The notes: a model not told the origin generated them from the letters alone. Counted from the stretch's first letter, positions 26,122-35,581 are shown. The stretch: DNA of 64,000 bases from Chryseobacterium sp. YIM B08800 (GCF_026163565.1 NZ_JAPDKN010000005.1:41387-105386); one strand, 5' to 3'. A program made the numbers and translations.

Positions 26122-26949
26122 CTAATCCTTCATAATTTTCTGAGAAACAGATTGATTCTCTATTATTCCGGTGATGATATAATTTCCTTTTGGTAAATCG
26201 GCAACATTAATACTATTTGTTTTTAAAGAAACAATGGTTTTCACCAATTGACCAGACATACCATAGATTTGTACACGATTTACTTTTTCTCCAAAAACAA
26301 TCTCATTGTTTTTAACCAGAGTATTTTTTATAAATGATGATTTTACATTTTTAACATCTGAAACGCCTAATGTAGCACCAGAAGAATTCTGTGGACTTGG
26401 TGTTCCCGTAGCAAAATCTGCAGCATTATTATTGGTGTCGCCAGAAATTCTTGAAATAGACAGCGCATTAGATGGTGCAGGTGCATAACTCGCTCCTTCA
26501 AACTGATTAGCACTGGTTCCGTAACCTACAAAATCTAAAACATTAGTACTTGTAGGGGAAGTAGGTGCAGTAGCATCAGATGTAAGTGCAACTTTCCCTG
26601 TTATCGTTGATAGATTTAAAGTTCCTATTAAATCTGGTGTTATTGGCAAATCTGTTCCTTTTGTTCCTGCATTACCTTCCTGAACCAAATAAATTTGTCC
26701 GGGAGCTAAAGTTATAGTTGGTATTGCATGGCTATCTGAAAAGCTTCCCGTGCTGCTTGCATATTTTAAGTAAGCACCAGTAAGTGTCACACTTGTAGCA
26801 CCTATATTTTTCAACTCTATGAAATCATATTTATATACCGATGTAACAACAGCCGATCCGCCTCCTGTATAAATTTCATTGATTACGACTTGAGCTTTTG
26901 AAGTCATAGCTAGGGCAACTACCCCTAAAATTGTAAAGATTTTTCTCAT
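26122..26949 (-). CDS. secreted lamin-tail-domain protein with T9SS sorting domain
   Basis: 275 aa. Signal peptide MRKIFTILGVVALAMTSKAQ. The lamin-tail (LTD) fold occupies about 20-160 (VVINEIYTGGG, YDFIELKNIGATSVTLTG, LAPGQIYLV). A Ser/Ala/Pro-rich linker leads to a T9SS type A domain (about 205-275, VQIYGMSGQLVKTI, NYIITGIIENQ). Such LTD modules are found in surface nucleases and adhesins, but no catalytic domain is present here, so it may be a structural surface protein. Confidence 0.88.
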   Translation of the reverse strand: MRKIFTILGVVALAMTSKAQVVINEIYTGGGSAVVTSVYKYDFIELKNIGATSVTLTGAYLKYASSTGSFSDSHAIPTITLAPGQIYLVQEGNAGTKGTDLPITPDLIGTLNLSTITGKVALTSDATAPTSPTSTNVLDFVGYGTSANQFEGASYAPAPSNALSISRISGDTNNNAADFATGTPSPQNSSGATLGVSDVKNVKSSFIKNTLVKNNEIVFGEKVNRVQIYGMSGQLVKTIVSLKTNSINVADLPKGNYIITGIIENQSVSQKIMKD

Positions 26950-27142
26950 AGTTTTTGTATTATTAATTTGATAAAAGTATGATTTTTCAAGGTTAATAAT
27001 TAGCTATTTATCGGCATTTCTACGAGATAGGTGGTAAGTAGGTGTTCTTTTTAAACGATTTTTACATTGATAGGTGTGATCAGTGAATTTTTTTGTGACC
27101 GTTTAGTATTTTTTTGAAATACTTAAAGACTTATTAACAATA

Positions 27143-27856
27143 TTAATTCATTCTTTCAGACCAATTTAATTCCTTAGGAAGTTCTTTATCTGAAAATTCT
27201 ATATGTATTACTCTTCTTTTCTTTCCGTTTGTTGTTCGGTTTGAACCATGAAGAAGCAAAGGTTTCATAATCATAATCCCACCTTTTTCTACGTTGCAGA
27301 TATTTTCTGTTTCCACATTCCAATCGATAGTTTCGGGTCTGTAAATTCCTTTTGAATGGGATTTGGGAACAACTTTTAAAGCGCCATTATTTTCATCGGT
27401 ATCATCTAAATGAATTCTGATGGTAAAGATATTTTCAAGAATATTTAAAGGCGGCTGTACAGCAAACTGATTCTGTTTGGTTGTCCATGGTCCGAAATTT
27501 TCTAGTTCAATCTTTTTATCAATAGAAATGGTTAAATCCTGATGATAGGCAACATACCAGTTTGATCTTTCAGGTTTGTCGAAATAAATACTTTTTACGG
27601 CAAAATACTCTTCTCCAAAAATATTTTTAATGATCTCTTTTAAATTATCATTAAAAATGAAATCTTTTACTTTAGGAATTTCCTTTAAAAATTGTCTGAT
27701 TGCAAAAAGGTCTTCCGATTTTCTGAACGTTTCTTTTGAAGTATCAATATTTTGAATGACTTCGCTTATTTTTTCAATTTCTTCGTCTGAAAAAATATTG
27801 TTGATTACTGTGAAGCCACTTTCCTGAATTAGATTTTTATGATTTTGTAAATTCAT
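27143..27856 (-). CDS. phytanoyl-CoA dioxygenase family protein
   Basis: 237 aa. Fe(II)/2-oxoglutarate oxygenase fold: the HxD iron ligands are in AYHQDLTISID (about 109-119), the second His in LLLHGSNRTTNG, followed by the 2-oxoglutarate-binding Arg in KKRRVIHIEF. Substrate unknown. Cytoplasmic, single gene, with long intergenic regions on both sides. Confidence 0.85.
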   Translation of the reverse strand: MNLQNHKNLIQESGFTVINNIFSDEEIEKISEVIQNIDTSKETFRKSEDLFAIRQFLKEIPKVKDFIFNDNLKEIIKNIFGEEYFAVKSIYFDKPERSNWYVAYHQDLTISIDKKIELENFGPWTTKQNQFAVQPPLNILENIFTIRIHLDDTDENNGALKVVPKSHSKGIYRPETIDWNVETENICNVEKGGIMIMKPLLLHGSNRTTNGKKRRVIHIEFSDKELPKELNWSERMN

Positions 27857-28292
27857 TATTATAAGTTTTTATTTCCACATGTTTATCATTTTGAAAGAAG
27901 TATAGCGGATTGAAGAATCTATTTTAAACGCAAATATCGCAAAGATTTTTTTTAAATGTTTGAAAATATTTTTCGTTCGCAAAGGCGTTCCACTCAGCAA
28001 AGGAATACAATATTTATCATTACGGAGAAATCTTAATGATAGTATTAAAGATTCATGGTTGGATTCTTTCAGAATGACAAACTTTGTGTTTATTTCTATA
28101 CTGAAAAATAATGACTGCAACCCTAGCCTCGATTGGAATGACATCCTTTTTGGTTGCGGGTGGAGCGAAGCGGAACCCGTAACCAAAAAGATACAATGGA
28201 AAGCGGGAAAAAGCTTCAAAATAAAAAAATGGTCAATAATGAAGATTAAAAATTCACTATTGACCATTTATTAGCTTATCTAAATTGATACT
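27857..28292. repeat. repeat-rich intergenic region with a strong hairpin
   Basis: No supported gene. Near 27926 it has the AACGCAAA...CGCAAAGATT words seen at the ends of the element at 35612. At about 28147-28193 a 16-bp stem (CTTTTTGGTTGCGGGT and ACCCGTAACCAAAAAG, one wobble) encloses a 13-nt loop. Open frames on both strands across it come from the palindrome. The last part (about 28232-28275) may work as the symporter's terminator: GGTCAATAA...TTGACC. Confidence 0.55.
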
Positions 28293-29825
28293 TTACATAT
28301 CTCCACCATGACTTTCAAGCTGCCCTTCCCATTTTGAAACGGCAGAAGTTGCCAAAGCATTCCCTAAAACATTGGTCATACTTCTCGCCATATCGCAGAA
28401 GTGGTCGATAGGAAGAATTAAAGCAATTCCTTCTGGTGGAATTCCAAACATAGAGCAAGTGGCAACAATAATTACCAAAGACGCTCTTGGAACTCCGGCA
28501 ATACCTTTTGAAGTTAACATTAACACCAAAAGCATAGTAATTTGTTGTCCGATAGACATTTCAATTCCGTAAATCTGAGCGATAAAGATCGATGCAAAAG
28601 TCATGTACATCATACTTCCATCTAAATTAAATGAATATCCTAAAGGTAAAATAAATGATACCACTCTATTGTTACAGCCAAATCTTTCTAATTCTTCAAC
28701 TAATTTAGGAAAAACAGCTTCCGAACTTGTTGTAGAAAAAGCAATCAGCAAAGGTGATTTAATTCTTTTTAATAGATCAAAAAGACGGTTTCCTAAGATT
28801 AAATATCCTACAATCAATAAAACAAGCCACAGAACGGCAATCGCAAAGAAAAAGTCTCTCAGATAAATGGCATATACCTTAAATATTTCAAAACCATTCG
28901 TTGCGACAACGGCAGCAATTGCACCTAAAACTCCAAGTGGTGCAAACCACATGATGTAACCCACCATTTTTAGAATCGCATGAGCAACCACATCAAATAA
29001 TTTAATAACAGGCTGCGAATATTCGTCACCCAAATTAGCCAAAGCCACCCCAAACATAATCGAGAAAACTACGATTTGAAGAACTTCATTTGTTGCAAAA
29101 GCTTCAAAAATACTTTTAGGCACAACGTGTTTTACAAAATCTTCCATAGAAAAACCTTTACTTGATTTTAAAAGTTCTTCTGCAGACGCAGCATCCTGTA
29201 TCGGAAGTTTGGTCACATGTCCCGGTTCAAGCCAGTTTACCAAAATCAGACCTATGAAAAGAGAAACTAGAGATGCAGAGATAAACCAAAGCATCGCTTT
29301 TGACCCTACTCTACCAATCATTTTGATATCGCTCATTTTGGCAATTCCTACCACCAAGGTTGTAAAAACCAAAGGCGCAATGATCATCTGAACCAGTCTG
29401 ATGAAAATAGTTCCGAGAAGTTTGATCAGTTCAGAAAATGAAACAATATTGTCAATTGATGTTTCCCTACCTAGTTGAGTTTTTTTCACAGAAAGTAAAT
29501 CTACATCAGATTTATTACTGATAACCTTAGGTGTAAAAACAGTTTTTGCTCCTTCTACAACAGGTTGAATATCAGTTTTTGGATTGTTTTTATAAAATAA
29601 TTTAGCCTCTGCTTCATTTTTTACAATCGTTATTTTCTGTTTATATTGTATGTTGTCTGTTCCTACAAAAGAAACAACATCAAAGTTTGAGTTATCATTA
29701 TTTATTTTTTCGGTGTTCATTCTAATTTCATTCCCTCTACCGAAATTGTGAACGTACCCTCCAATTATTACACCCAAAATAAGTGAAACAATGATGGCAA
29801 TAAATAGTTTATTTTGTCCTTTCAT
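28293..29825 (-). CDS. dicarboxylate/amino acid:cation symporter (DAACS family)
   Basis: 510 aa from the ATG at 29825 (MKGQNKLFIAIIVSLILG); 28 upstream codons are unlikely. Inner-membrane sodium- or proton-coupled carrier. Family features: IRLVQMIIAPLVFTTLVVG, AFSTTSSEAVFPKLVEELE (HP1 serine-rich motif), LPLGYSFNLDGSMMYMTFA (TM7 NMDG-like region), SKGIAGVPRASLVII and LPIDHFCDMARSMTNVLGN. Unusual: about 100 hydrophilic residues (about 29-130) lie between TM1 and TM2, where most homologs have a short loop. Confidence 0.92.
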   Translation of the reverse strand: MKGQNKLFIAIIVSLILGVIIGGYVHNFGRGNEIRMNTEKINNDNSNFDVVSFVGTDNIQYKQKITIVKNEAEAKLFYKNNPKTDIQPVVEGAKTVFTPKVISNKSDVDLLSVKKTQLGRETSIDNIVSFSELIKLLGTIFIRLVQMIIAPLVFTTLVVGIAKMSDIKMIGRVGSKAMLWFISASLVSLFIGLILVNWLEPGHVTKLPIQDAASAEELLKSSKGFSMEDFVKHVVPKSIFEAFATNEVLQIVVFSIMFGVALANLGDEYSQPVIKLFDVVAHAILKMVGYIMWFAPLGVLGAIAAVVATNGFEIFKVYAIYLRDFFFAIAVLWLVLLIVGYLILGNRLFDLLKRIKSPLLIAFSTTSSEAVFPKLVEELERFGCNNRVVSFILPLGYSFNLDGSMMYMTFASIFIAQIYGIEMSIGQQITMLLVLMLTSKGIAGVPRASLVIIVATCSMFGIPPEGIALILPIDHFCDMARSMTNVLGNALATSAVSKWEGQLESHGGDM

Positions 29826-29908
29826 ATCTATTATCAATTGCCACAAATATAATAGTTTTATAATTGAGGTTAAAAGTTTGTTTCGAGGCGTTACAATTTC
29901 ATCATTCA

Positions 29909-29955
29909 AAAAAAATTAAACCTCAGATTATGAAAAAATTAAACCTCAGATTATG
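29909..29955. repeat. 23-bp tandem duplication
   Basis: AATTAAACCTCAGATTATG occurs twice in tandem with a 23-bp period (CCTCAG at 29921 and 29944). It sits between the divergent symporter and BON-protein genes. Confidence 0.7.
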
Positions 29956-30003
29956 AAAAACTTAAAACAAAATATTTTTGAGAATTATTCTTTTTTTAGA
30001 TAA

Positions 30004-30030
30004 TTGGTATAGATTTTATTGTTACATTTG
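30004..30030 (+). promoter_or_regulatory. promoter of the BON-protein operon
   Basis: TTG 30004-30006, 16-bp spacer, perfect TACATTTG 30023-30030. ATG follows at 30062. Confidence 0.6.
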
Positions 30031-30061
30031 AGTCTAACGAAAACATTAAATTATCTTAATT

Positions 30062-30553
30062 ATGAAAAAAACAATCACAATGTCTGCCCTAGCTTTGGCA
30101 GTATCATTTGGAGCTATTTCGTGTAAAAAGAAAGTTTCTGATGCTGATCTTCAGACTCAGGCAACAACTGTTGTAGCAGCAAGTCCTACTGCAACTATTG
30201 AGGTAAAAGAAGGAGTTGCCCATCTTGGCGGAACCTTTGCCACTCAGGCTGAAAAAGATGCAGCTATCAAATCTCTAAAAGAAATTAAAGGAGTAAAAGA
30301 TGTGCATGATATGGCAACTGTAGAATCAGTTCCACCTCCACCACCGCCTGTAGAAACTGCATCAGCAGTAGATCCTATGATTCAGCAAAAAGTACAGGAT
30401 GCTGTTAAAGATTTCCCTTCTGTAAAAGTAGAAGTTGTAAACAACGAATTAACACTTACAGGAAATGTATCTTCAGCTCAGGCCAGAAAAATTAAAGAAT
30501 CTGTGGATGCTTTAAAAATCGGAAAATATAACAATAACTTAGTCGTAAAATAA
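30062..30553 (+). CDS. BON-domain lipoprotein
   Basis: 163 aa. A lipoprotein signal peptide ends at ALAVSFGAISC-KKK. Two BON-like domains follow, about 28-85 (ATIEVKEGVAHLGGTFATQAEKDAAI) and about 105-163 (SVKVEVVNNELTLTGNVSSAQARKI), separated by a VPPPPPPV spacer. BON domains bind phospholipid or peptidoglycan-related ligands and help envelope integrity or osmotic stress tolerance. The next gene starts 6 bp downstream and also has a BON-like domain. Confidence 0.85.
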   Translation: MKKTITMSALALAVSFGAISCKKKVSDADLQTQATTVVAASPTATIEVKEGVAHLGGTFATQAEKDAAIKSLKEIKGVKDVHDMATVESVPPPPPPVETASAVDPMIQQKVQDAVKDFPSVKVEVVNNELTLTGNVSSAQARKIKESVDALKIGKYNNNLVVK

Positions 30554-30559
30554 TTAAAG

Positions 30560-30979
30560 ATGAGCACATTACAAGATAAATATTCAGGTGTAGTTTCTGC
30601 TGCTCAGTCTGCAGGAATTTCAAATCTACAAGTTCAGGAGCAGGACGGAATTCTTTATGTTTCCGGAAATGCATCAAACACCGCTGCAAAAGACGCAGTT
30701 TGGAATGCTTTAGGAGCAATTGATTCTACGTATTCTGCTTCAGATATTAATATCGACGTGCAGGTTGCAGGTCTTGCTGCAGGTGCAAATCTTACGGTTG
30801 CTACTGAAGAATCTAATCTGAACATCAGACAAGAGCCTTCTACTGAAGCTGCAGTTGTAGGAAAAGCGGCTAAAGGAGCTTCTGTAACTTTAGTGGAGCA
30901 AACTTCAGACGATTGGTGGAAAGTAAAAACTGCCGATGGACAGGAAGGTTACGCTTACTCAAGGTATTTGAAAGCTTAA
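30560..30979 (+). CDS. BON-like plus SH3b protein
   Basis: 139 aa. The N-terminal half is a BON-like repeat (ISNLQVQEQDGILYVSGNASNTAAKDAV). The C-terminal half is a bacterial SH3 domain (ESNLNIRQEPSTEAAVVGKAAKGASVTLVE...WWKVKTADGQEGYAYSRYLKA), a cell-wall or peptide binding fold. It has no signal peptide, although its partner is a lipoprotein. Translationally close to the upstream gene (6 bp). Probably an envelope-stress pair. Confidence 0.82.
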   Translation: MSTLQDKYSGVVSAAQSAGISNLQVQEQDGILYVSGNASNTAAKDAVWNALGAIDSTYSASDINIDVQVAGLAAGANLTVATEESNLNIRQEPSTEAAVVGKAAKGASVTLVEQTSDDWWKVKTADGQEGYAYSRYLKA

Positions 30980-31004
30980 TTTCAATCGAAAAAATTTAAA
31001 TATG

Positions 31005-31034
31005 AACATCTCCATTTTGGAGATGTTTTTTTGT
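31005..31034 (+). terminator. intrinsic terminator of the BON operon
   Basis: AACATCTCCA 31005-31014 pairs with TGGAGATGTT 31018-31027, then a T-run. Confidence 0.85.
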
Positions 31035-31129
31035 GTGTTACTTTAATCATCCACCAAAAAAGAAGTCTTCAATTGACTTATTTTTAAGTTATACCATTAA
31101 ATCTTAGAATAGACTTTTTTATAAAGTAC

Positions 31130-31205
31130 TCTGGAGGAGCACTATCTGTGTAGTAGAAAATGATACCTCACACAGTGGAACTCCGTAGGAGTTCAATCTA
31201 TTTCC
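31130..31205. repeat. dispersed repeat with a GAACTCC-GTA-GGAGTTC hairpin
   Basis: Perfect 7-bp stem 31178-31184 with 31188-31194 and a GTA loop. Flanks are also partly palindromic (ATACCATT near 31092 and AATGGTAT near 31223). This resembles dispersed intergenic repeats of flavobacteria. No gene in 31035-31242. Confidence 0.5.
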
Positions 31206-31242
31206 AGTCAATTTAAAATAGAAATGGTATTACATTCAAATT

Positions 31243-31932
31243 TTACTCTTTTTTTCTCTCTAATGTCGAATTCTTTGTTGCTTTTACCAGCTCATTAATC
31301 TCGGCATAAGCTTCCTGCCATTCGGGAACTTCTTTCATAGCAGTGAGAATATTAAAATAAGATCTTAATGTTTTTTCTAAACTTCGGCGCACTGATGAGG
31401 CACTTTTCATTTGCCTAAGCTCCGCATTGGCTTCGCTCTGTTCTTCAAAAATATCTTCAAAATATTCATGCTTGTTTTTCATTTCTAAAAAAGCAATCGA
31501 TAAAGATAAGTTGGCAATCTTCTGAGTATTTTCAGGACGTTCGAGTGCTTCAATCAGTTTTTTCATCTGTGCCGTTTGCGAAGAATAGCTCATCCGGTCG
31601 AGGTCTAGACCAAAATGTACAAAGACCTGATATAAATCTTCCGCATCCTGATAATTCGGTACCGAAACGACCTGTCGATACCCATTGAGAAAAGCTTTGA
31701 TACAACTAAAGGCAACATCTCTGTCATGGTCTGCCGCTGCAACATCTTTTCCTTTTCCGCTAAAAGTTTTCTTGGTATACACCTCAGAATAATCTGCATA
31801 ATGTGTGGTGAGCTCGTTCATCAAAGGATGATTGGTCAAAACCGGATATTTTCCGGAAGTAGAAACAGTGAGGGTTCTTTCTGTGAGGGTCGCCAAATCT
31901 TTGGTGCTCACTCTTTGTAGTGAAATTTTCAT
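31243..31932 (-). CDS. DUF6261-like helical protein
   Basis: 229 aa. All-helical, cytoplasmic, with charged C-terminus. The layout (conserved N-terminal LQRVSTKDLATLTERTL and central AFLNGYRQVVSVPNYQDAEDLY) resembles the Bacteroidota DUF6261 family of unknown function. A 42-bp tandem array lies just upstream of its start. No operon partner. Confidence 0.65.
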   Translation of the reverse strand: MKISLQRVSTKDLATLTERTLTVSTSGKYPVLTNHPLMNELTTHYADYSEVYTKKTFSGKGKDVAAADHDRDVAFSCIKAFLNGYRQVVSVPNYQDAEDLYQVFVHFGLDLDRMSYSSQTAQMKKLIEALERPENTQKIANLSLSIAFLEMKNKHEYFEDIFEEQSEANAELRQMKSASSVRRSLEKTLRSYFNILTAMKEVPEWQEAYAEINELVKATKNSTLERKKE

Positions 31933-32007
31933 ACGTCAAATGTGTTTTTGTTATTAATAATTAAAAAATTACTTCTATCAAATATAAAATAAATTGTATT
32001 TAAATAC

Positions 32008-32176
32008 AAACACCTCTATTTTGATTTAAATATAAACCTACAGAAAGGACAAACACCCCTATTTTAATTAAATGTAAAATGTATTTTAATATAAACACCA
32101 GTGTTTTTACTTAATGTAAACTTGCAGAAAGGACAAACAAGGGTGTTTTAATTCAATGTAAAAATACAGAGAGGGG
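32008..32176. repeat. four imperfect tandem copies of a 42-bp unit
   Basis: Units start at 32008, 32051, 32093 and 32135, each beginning AAACA. The most shared parts are AAACACCnnTnTTTT and CAGAAAGGAC. A partial copy precedes at about 31980. There are no unique spacers, so this is not a CRISPR. It fills the region upstream of the DUF6261-like gene. The rest of 31933-32341 shows nothing more. Confidence 0.75.
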
Positions 32177-32341
32177 AAATGGTTGTGAGTTTTTTTTAAT
32201 TTTTTTTGTGGGAATGTGAGATAGCGTAAAATTCATATGATGAGGAATTGTATATTTGAAAAAAAAATAGACTCGGAAAAATATTGCTTGCAAATATTTG
32301 GAAGTTAGTAAAAATTTTTATTCAATATATACTCACAATTT

Positions 32342-33427
32342 ATGGACGAAAAATATTTTTCTAATTCAGAATTTGAAGAAACAGATAGAAGAGATATTGC
32401 TTTTCAGTTAGTTAATGCATTAAGGGAGGTCGTAAGTATCTCAAAAAAAATGAACCAGCCCATTTCATATGAACAAACACTTGACTTACTAAGTGATTTT
32501 TCTCCAGAAACTTATGATGCAATTGTTCCTTTAATGCAAAGAAAAAATGAAAGTGATTGGGTGAAATATTTTAAGGAGAAAGCCGATGCTTTATCTAGTG
32601 ATGATAAAGTTGTCACGCCAATTGAGGTTATAAATGAAGAATTATCCGAATTAAAGAAAATAACTAATGGACGATATGATAAAAGATTTCTTAATAAAAG
32701 AGTACGAGATTACGAAAACGCACTTGATTATTTTTCACCAAGAAAAATTTCTGAACATAAAATATTGAACAGAGATTTCTATCAAACTGAAAGAGAAGAC
32801 TTCGGAATTATAGAAACACTTTATGAAGATGAAGAGCATAAAGATTACAGACTTGATAATAATAAAATTCTAAGATTACGACTAATTCATCCAGATAGAC
32901 CAGAACATATTATCGGAGCTGATTTAATTTACGAACATTTAGATACTAAAAATAAAAATGTTAGGTTTCTTCATATGCAATATAAAACTTGGAATAATAA
33001 AAGTTTAAATTTTAAAGCTGGAAGCTTAGATGAACAAATTAATAAATTAGAAAACATTTTATGCAAAGCCGGCTACTGCAAAGACTATGATGGAAAAAGA
33101 ATTGGTAGATTTTACAGATTACCCTATTGTTGTGCATTTTTAAGACCAACAAGTAAAATGCAAAATTCAGACAGTAAAATGGTTAGCACAGGAATGCATA
33201 TCCCAGTTTGTCAAGTGAAGGAATTAATGGAAACAGAAAAATCACTTACAAAAGACAATATTAAAGGAAAAAATATATCATATAAGATTTTTGATGAATT
33301 ATTTAATTCAAATATGATAGGTTCTCGTGTTTTATCATTCGCTGAACATAGAAAATTCTATGAAGATAATGATTTATTGGACAATCGAAACATAGTAAGA
33401 CTTCACGCTCAAGAAATTAGATTATAA
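32342..33427 (+). CDS. orphan protein with nuclease-like D...QxK motif
   Basis: 361 aa, no signal peptide or membrane segment. Very AT-rich, no operon partner, flanked by repeats, which suggests horizontal gain. A beta-rich core holds GADLIYEHL (192-200) and VRFLHMQYKTW (207-217). The spacing of Asp194 and Gln213-x-Lys215 resembles PD-(D/E)XK nucleases with a QxK active site. Further on are Cys241, Cys246, Cys263 and Cys264, possibly a zinc site. The N-terminal third is helical. A defence or restriction role is speculation. Confidence 0.6.
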   Translation: MDEKYFSNSEFEETDRRDIAFQLVNALREVVSISKKMNQPISYEQTLDLLSDFSPETYDAIVPLMQRKNESDWVKYFKEKADALSSDDKVVTPIEVINEELSELKKITNGRYDKRFLNKRVRDYENALDYFSPRKISEHKILNRDFYQTEREDFGIIETLYEDEEHKDYRLDNNKILRLRLIHPDRPEHIIGADLIYEHLDTKNKNVRFLHMQYKTWNNKSLNFKAGSLDEQINKLENILCKAGYCKDYDGKRIGRFYRLPYCCAFLRPTSKMQNSDSKMVSTGMHIPVCQVKELMETEKSLTKDNIKGKNISYKIFDELFNSNMIGSRVLSFAEHRKFYEDNDLLDNRNIVRLHAQEIRL

Positions 33428-33539
33428 AACTTCTTTAGCATCCCCACTGATGTGAGCATCATACTCGTACCCATTGATAAAGCGGACACAAGCGAGACAC
33501 TTGCGCCAGCAAAGTGGTTGTTCATAAAAAATTGTTTAA

Positions 33540-33600
33540 AGCTTAGAAATCTTATCAAGGTTATTTTTATCATTAAGATTAACCTTGACAAGGTTCAGCA
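33540..33600. repeat. dispersed AACCTTGACAAGGTT palindrome
   Basis: TTATCAAGGTTA near 33551 and TTAACCTTGACAAGGTT near 33581-33597 form an inverted pair, the same family as at 21603-21651. The region 33428-33716 holds no gene. Confidence 0.55.
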
Positions 33601-33716
33601 AAGTTCAATTCTAAATAAAACCGTAAAAGACCAGAATCCATTCCGGTCTTTTTGTTTTGTGTGAAGTCGCTGAGAAAAGCAATTTAATCATTAAATTAGC
33701 ATCAAAATTTTTATCA

Positions 33717-35576
33717 ATGAAGAACTACCTTTCAATGTTATTGATGTTTTTGTTTTTTGTGGGAACTGCGCAAAATACGCCGCCAAAAGACACGTATGTA
33801 AAAGACAATTACACCAAACAGGAGTTTTATATTCCGATGCGTGATGGTACAAAATTGTTTACGGCAGTTTATATTCCGAAAGATATTTCGAATAAAAATA
33901 AATATCCTTTTTTGATGCAGAGAACCTGCTACAGCATTGCGCCTTATGGTGAAAACGAATACAAACAGAGAATTGGTCCGAATCAGTTTTTAATGAAAGA
34001 CAAATACATTTTTGTGTATCAGGATGTTCGCGGAAGATATATGAGTGAAGGGATCTTCACGAATATGACACCGCAGGTTGAGAGAAAAACCAAGAAAGAT
34101 GTTGACGAAAGTACAGATACCTACGACACGGTAGAATATTTGGTTAAAAACATCAAAAACAACAACGGTAAAGTCGGTCAGTTCGGAACTTCATATCCTG
34201 GTTTTTACACTGCGGTAGGAACTTTGGCGCAACATCCGGCTTTGGTGGCATCTTCTCCACAAGCTCCGATTTCAGATTTCTGGAACGACGATTTCCTGCA
34301 TAATGGAAGATTTATGCTCGGTTATTTTAAAACGTTTCCGGTATTTGGAGTTCAGAAAACAAAACCTGAAAATAAAGCATGGTATTCTGATTCTATGATT
34401 AAAGCGACTTCTGAAGACGGTTTAAAATTCTATAGAGATATGGGAACTTTAAAAGACGGTTACGAGAAATATTACAAAAATAATTTCTTCATGACCGAAA
34501 TTATGAACCATCCAAATTATGATGAATTTTGGCAGAAAAGAAATCTTTTGCCTCATCTTAAAAACATCGATCATGCAGTAATGACCGTTGGTGGGTGGTT
34601 TGATGCAGAAGACCTTTCAGGTCCTTTAAATATTTACAAAACCATTGAAAAGACAAGTCCGAAAGCTAAAAATACCATCGTGATGGGACCATTTTCTCAC
34701 GGAGGTTGGGGACGTGAAGAAGGAAAACATTTTCATAATCAAATCTATTTTGGAGACAGTATCGCAACGTATTATCAGAAAAATGTTGAAACAAAATTTT
34801 TCAATCATTATCTAAAAGGTGATTCTAAAAAAGATGCAGGATTGCCTGAAGCTTTAATGTACGATACCGGAGCAAAACAGTGGAGAGAATTTGCAACATA
34901 TCCTCCAAAAGAAGCAAAAAAAGTTAACTTTTATTTAGCTAACGGAACTTTAAAAAACAATGCACAACAAGGATTTTCTGAATATTACAGCGACCCAAAT
35001 AATCCAGTTTTAAGTTCTGACAACCTGAAAGACTTTAACGGATTCACGCCAAGAAATTATATGTCGGAAGACCAAAGATTCGCTGTCGGAAGACCCGATG
35101 TTTTGACTTTCACCACCGATGTTTTAACAGAAGACATGACTTTCGCAGGAGAAATTTTAGCTAAATTAAATATCGCTTCAACTTCCACCGATGCTGATTT
35201 CGCAGTGAAAGTAATCGATGTTTATCCTGAAGACTTTAAACCCATTGAAAAGAAAGACGGCGTGATCTACGGAAATTATCATCAAATGGTAAGAAGTGAA
35301 ATAATGCCTGCAAGATTCAGAAACTCCAGAGAAAAAGGAGAAGCTTTGGTTGCCAATCAGAAAACTGCCGTGAATTTCAGATTGCAGGATGTTGTACATA
35401 CTTTTAAGAAAGGTCATAAGATACAGATTCAAATTTCTTCCACCTGGTTTCCGCTTTTTGCCATTAATCCGCAGAAATTTTTAGACAATCCTAATTTTGC
35501 AACGAAAGAAGATTATACAAAAGCATTTATAAAGGTCTTTGAAGATTCTTCGATTGAAGTTGAGGTTTTGAAATAA
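33717..35576 (+). CDS. CocE/NonD family hydrolase (X-Pro dipeptidyl-peptidase S15-like)
   Basis: 619 aa from the ATG at 33717, where a signal peptide begins (MKNYLSMLLMFLFFVGTAQ). Alpha/beta-hydrolase: YIPMRDGTKLFTAVYIPKD opens the domain, nucleophile Ser in GQFGTSYPGFYTA, Asp in VGGWFDAED, and His in VMGPFSHGGWG. The C-terminal jelly-roll (about 420-619) completes the S15/CocE architecture. It cleaves acyl-amino esters or peptides in the periplasm; substrate unknown. Confidence 0.9.
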   Translation: MKNYLSMLLMFLFFVGTAQNTPPKDTYVKDNYTKQEFYIPMRDGTKLFTAVYIPKDISNKNKYPFLMQRTCYSIAPYGENEYKQRIGPNQFLMKDKYIFVYQDVRGRYMSEGIFTNMTPQVERKTKKDVDESTDTYDTVEYLVKNIKNNNGKVGQFGTSYPGFYTAVGTLAQHPALVASSPQAPISDFWNDDFLHNGRFMLGYFKTFPVFGVQKTKPENKAWYSDSMIKATSEDGLKFYRDMGTLKDGYEKYYKNNFFMTEIMNHPNYDEFWQKRNLLPHLKNIDHAVMTVGGWFDAEDLSGPLNIYKTIEKTSPKAKNTIVMGPFSHGGWGREEGKHFHNQIYFGDSIATYYQKNVETKFFNHYLKGDSKKDAGLPEALMYDTGAKQWREFATYPPKEAKKVNFYLANGTLKNNAQQGFSEYYSDPNNPVLSSDNLKDFNGFTPRNYMSEDQRFAVGRPDVLTFTTDVLTEDMTFAGEILAKLNIASTSTDADFAVKVIDVYPEDFKPIEKKDGVIYGNYHQMVRSEIMPARFRNSREKGEALVANQKTAVNFRLQDVVHTFKKGHKIQIQISSTWFPLFAINPQKFLDNPNFATKEDYTKAFIKVFEDSSIEVEVLK

Positions 35577-35581
35577 ATTTT

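Noticed and set aside
27869..28274. ORFs on both strands between the dioxygenase and symporter genes
   Set aside because: Mirror images produced by the palindromic repeats there; no domain, no ribosome-binding site.
32008..32176. CRISPR array
   Set aside because: Units are contiguous and imperfect with no unique spacers; no cas1/cas2 nearby. The same applies to 52755-53018.
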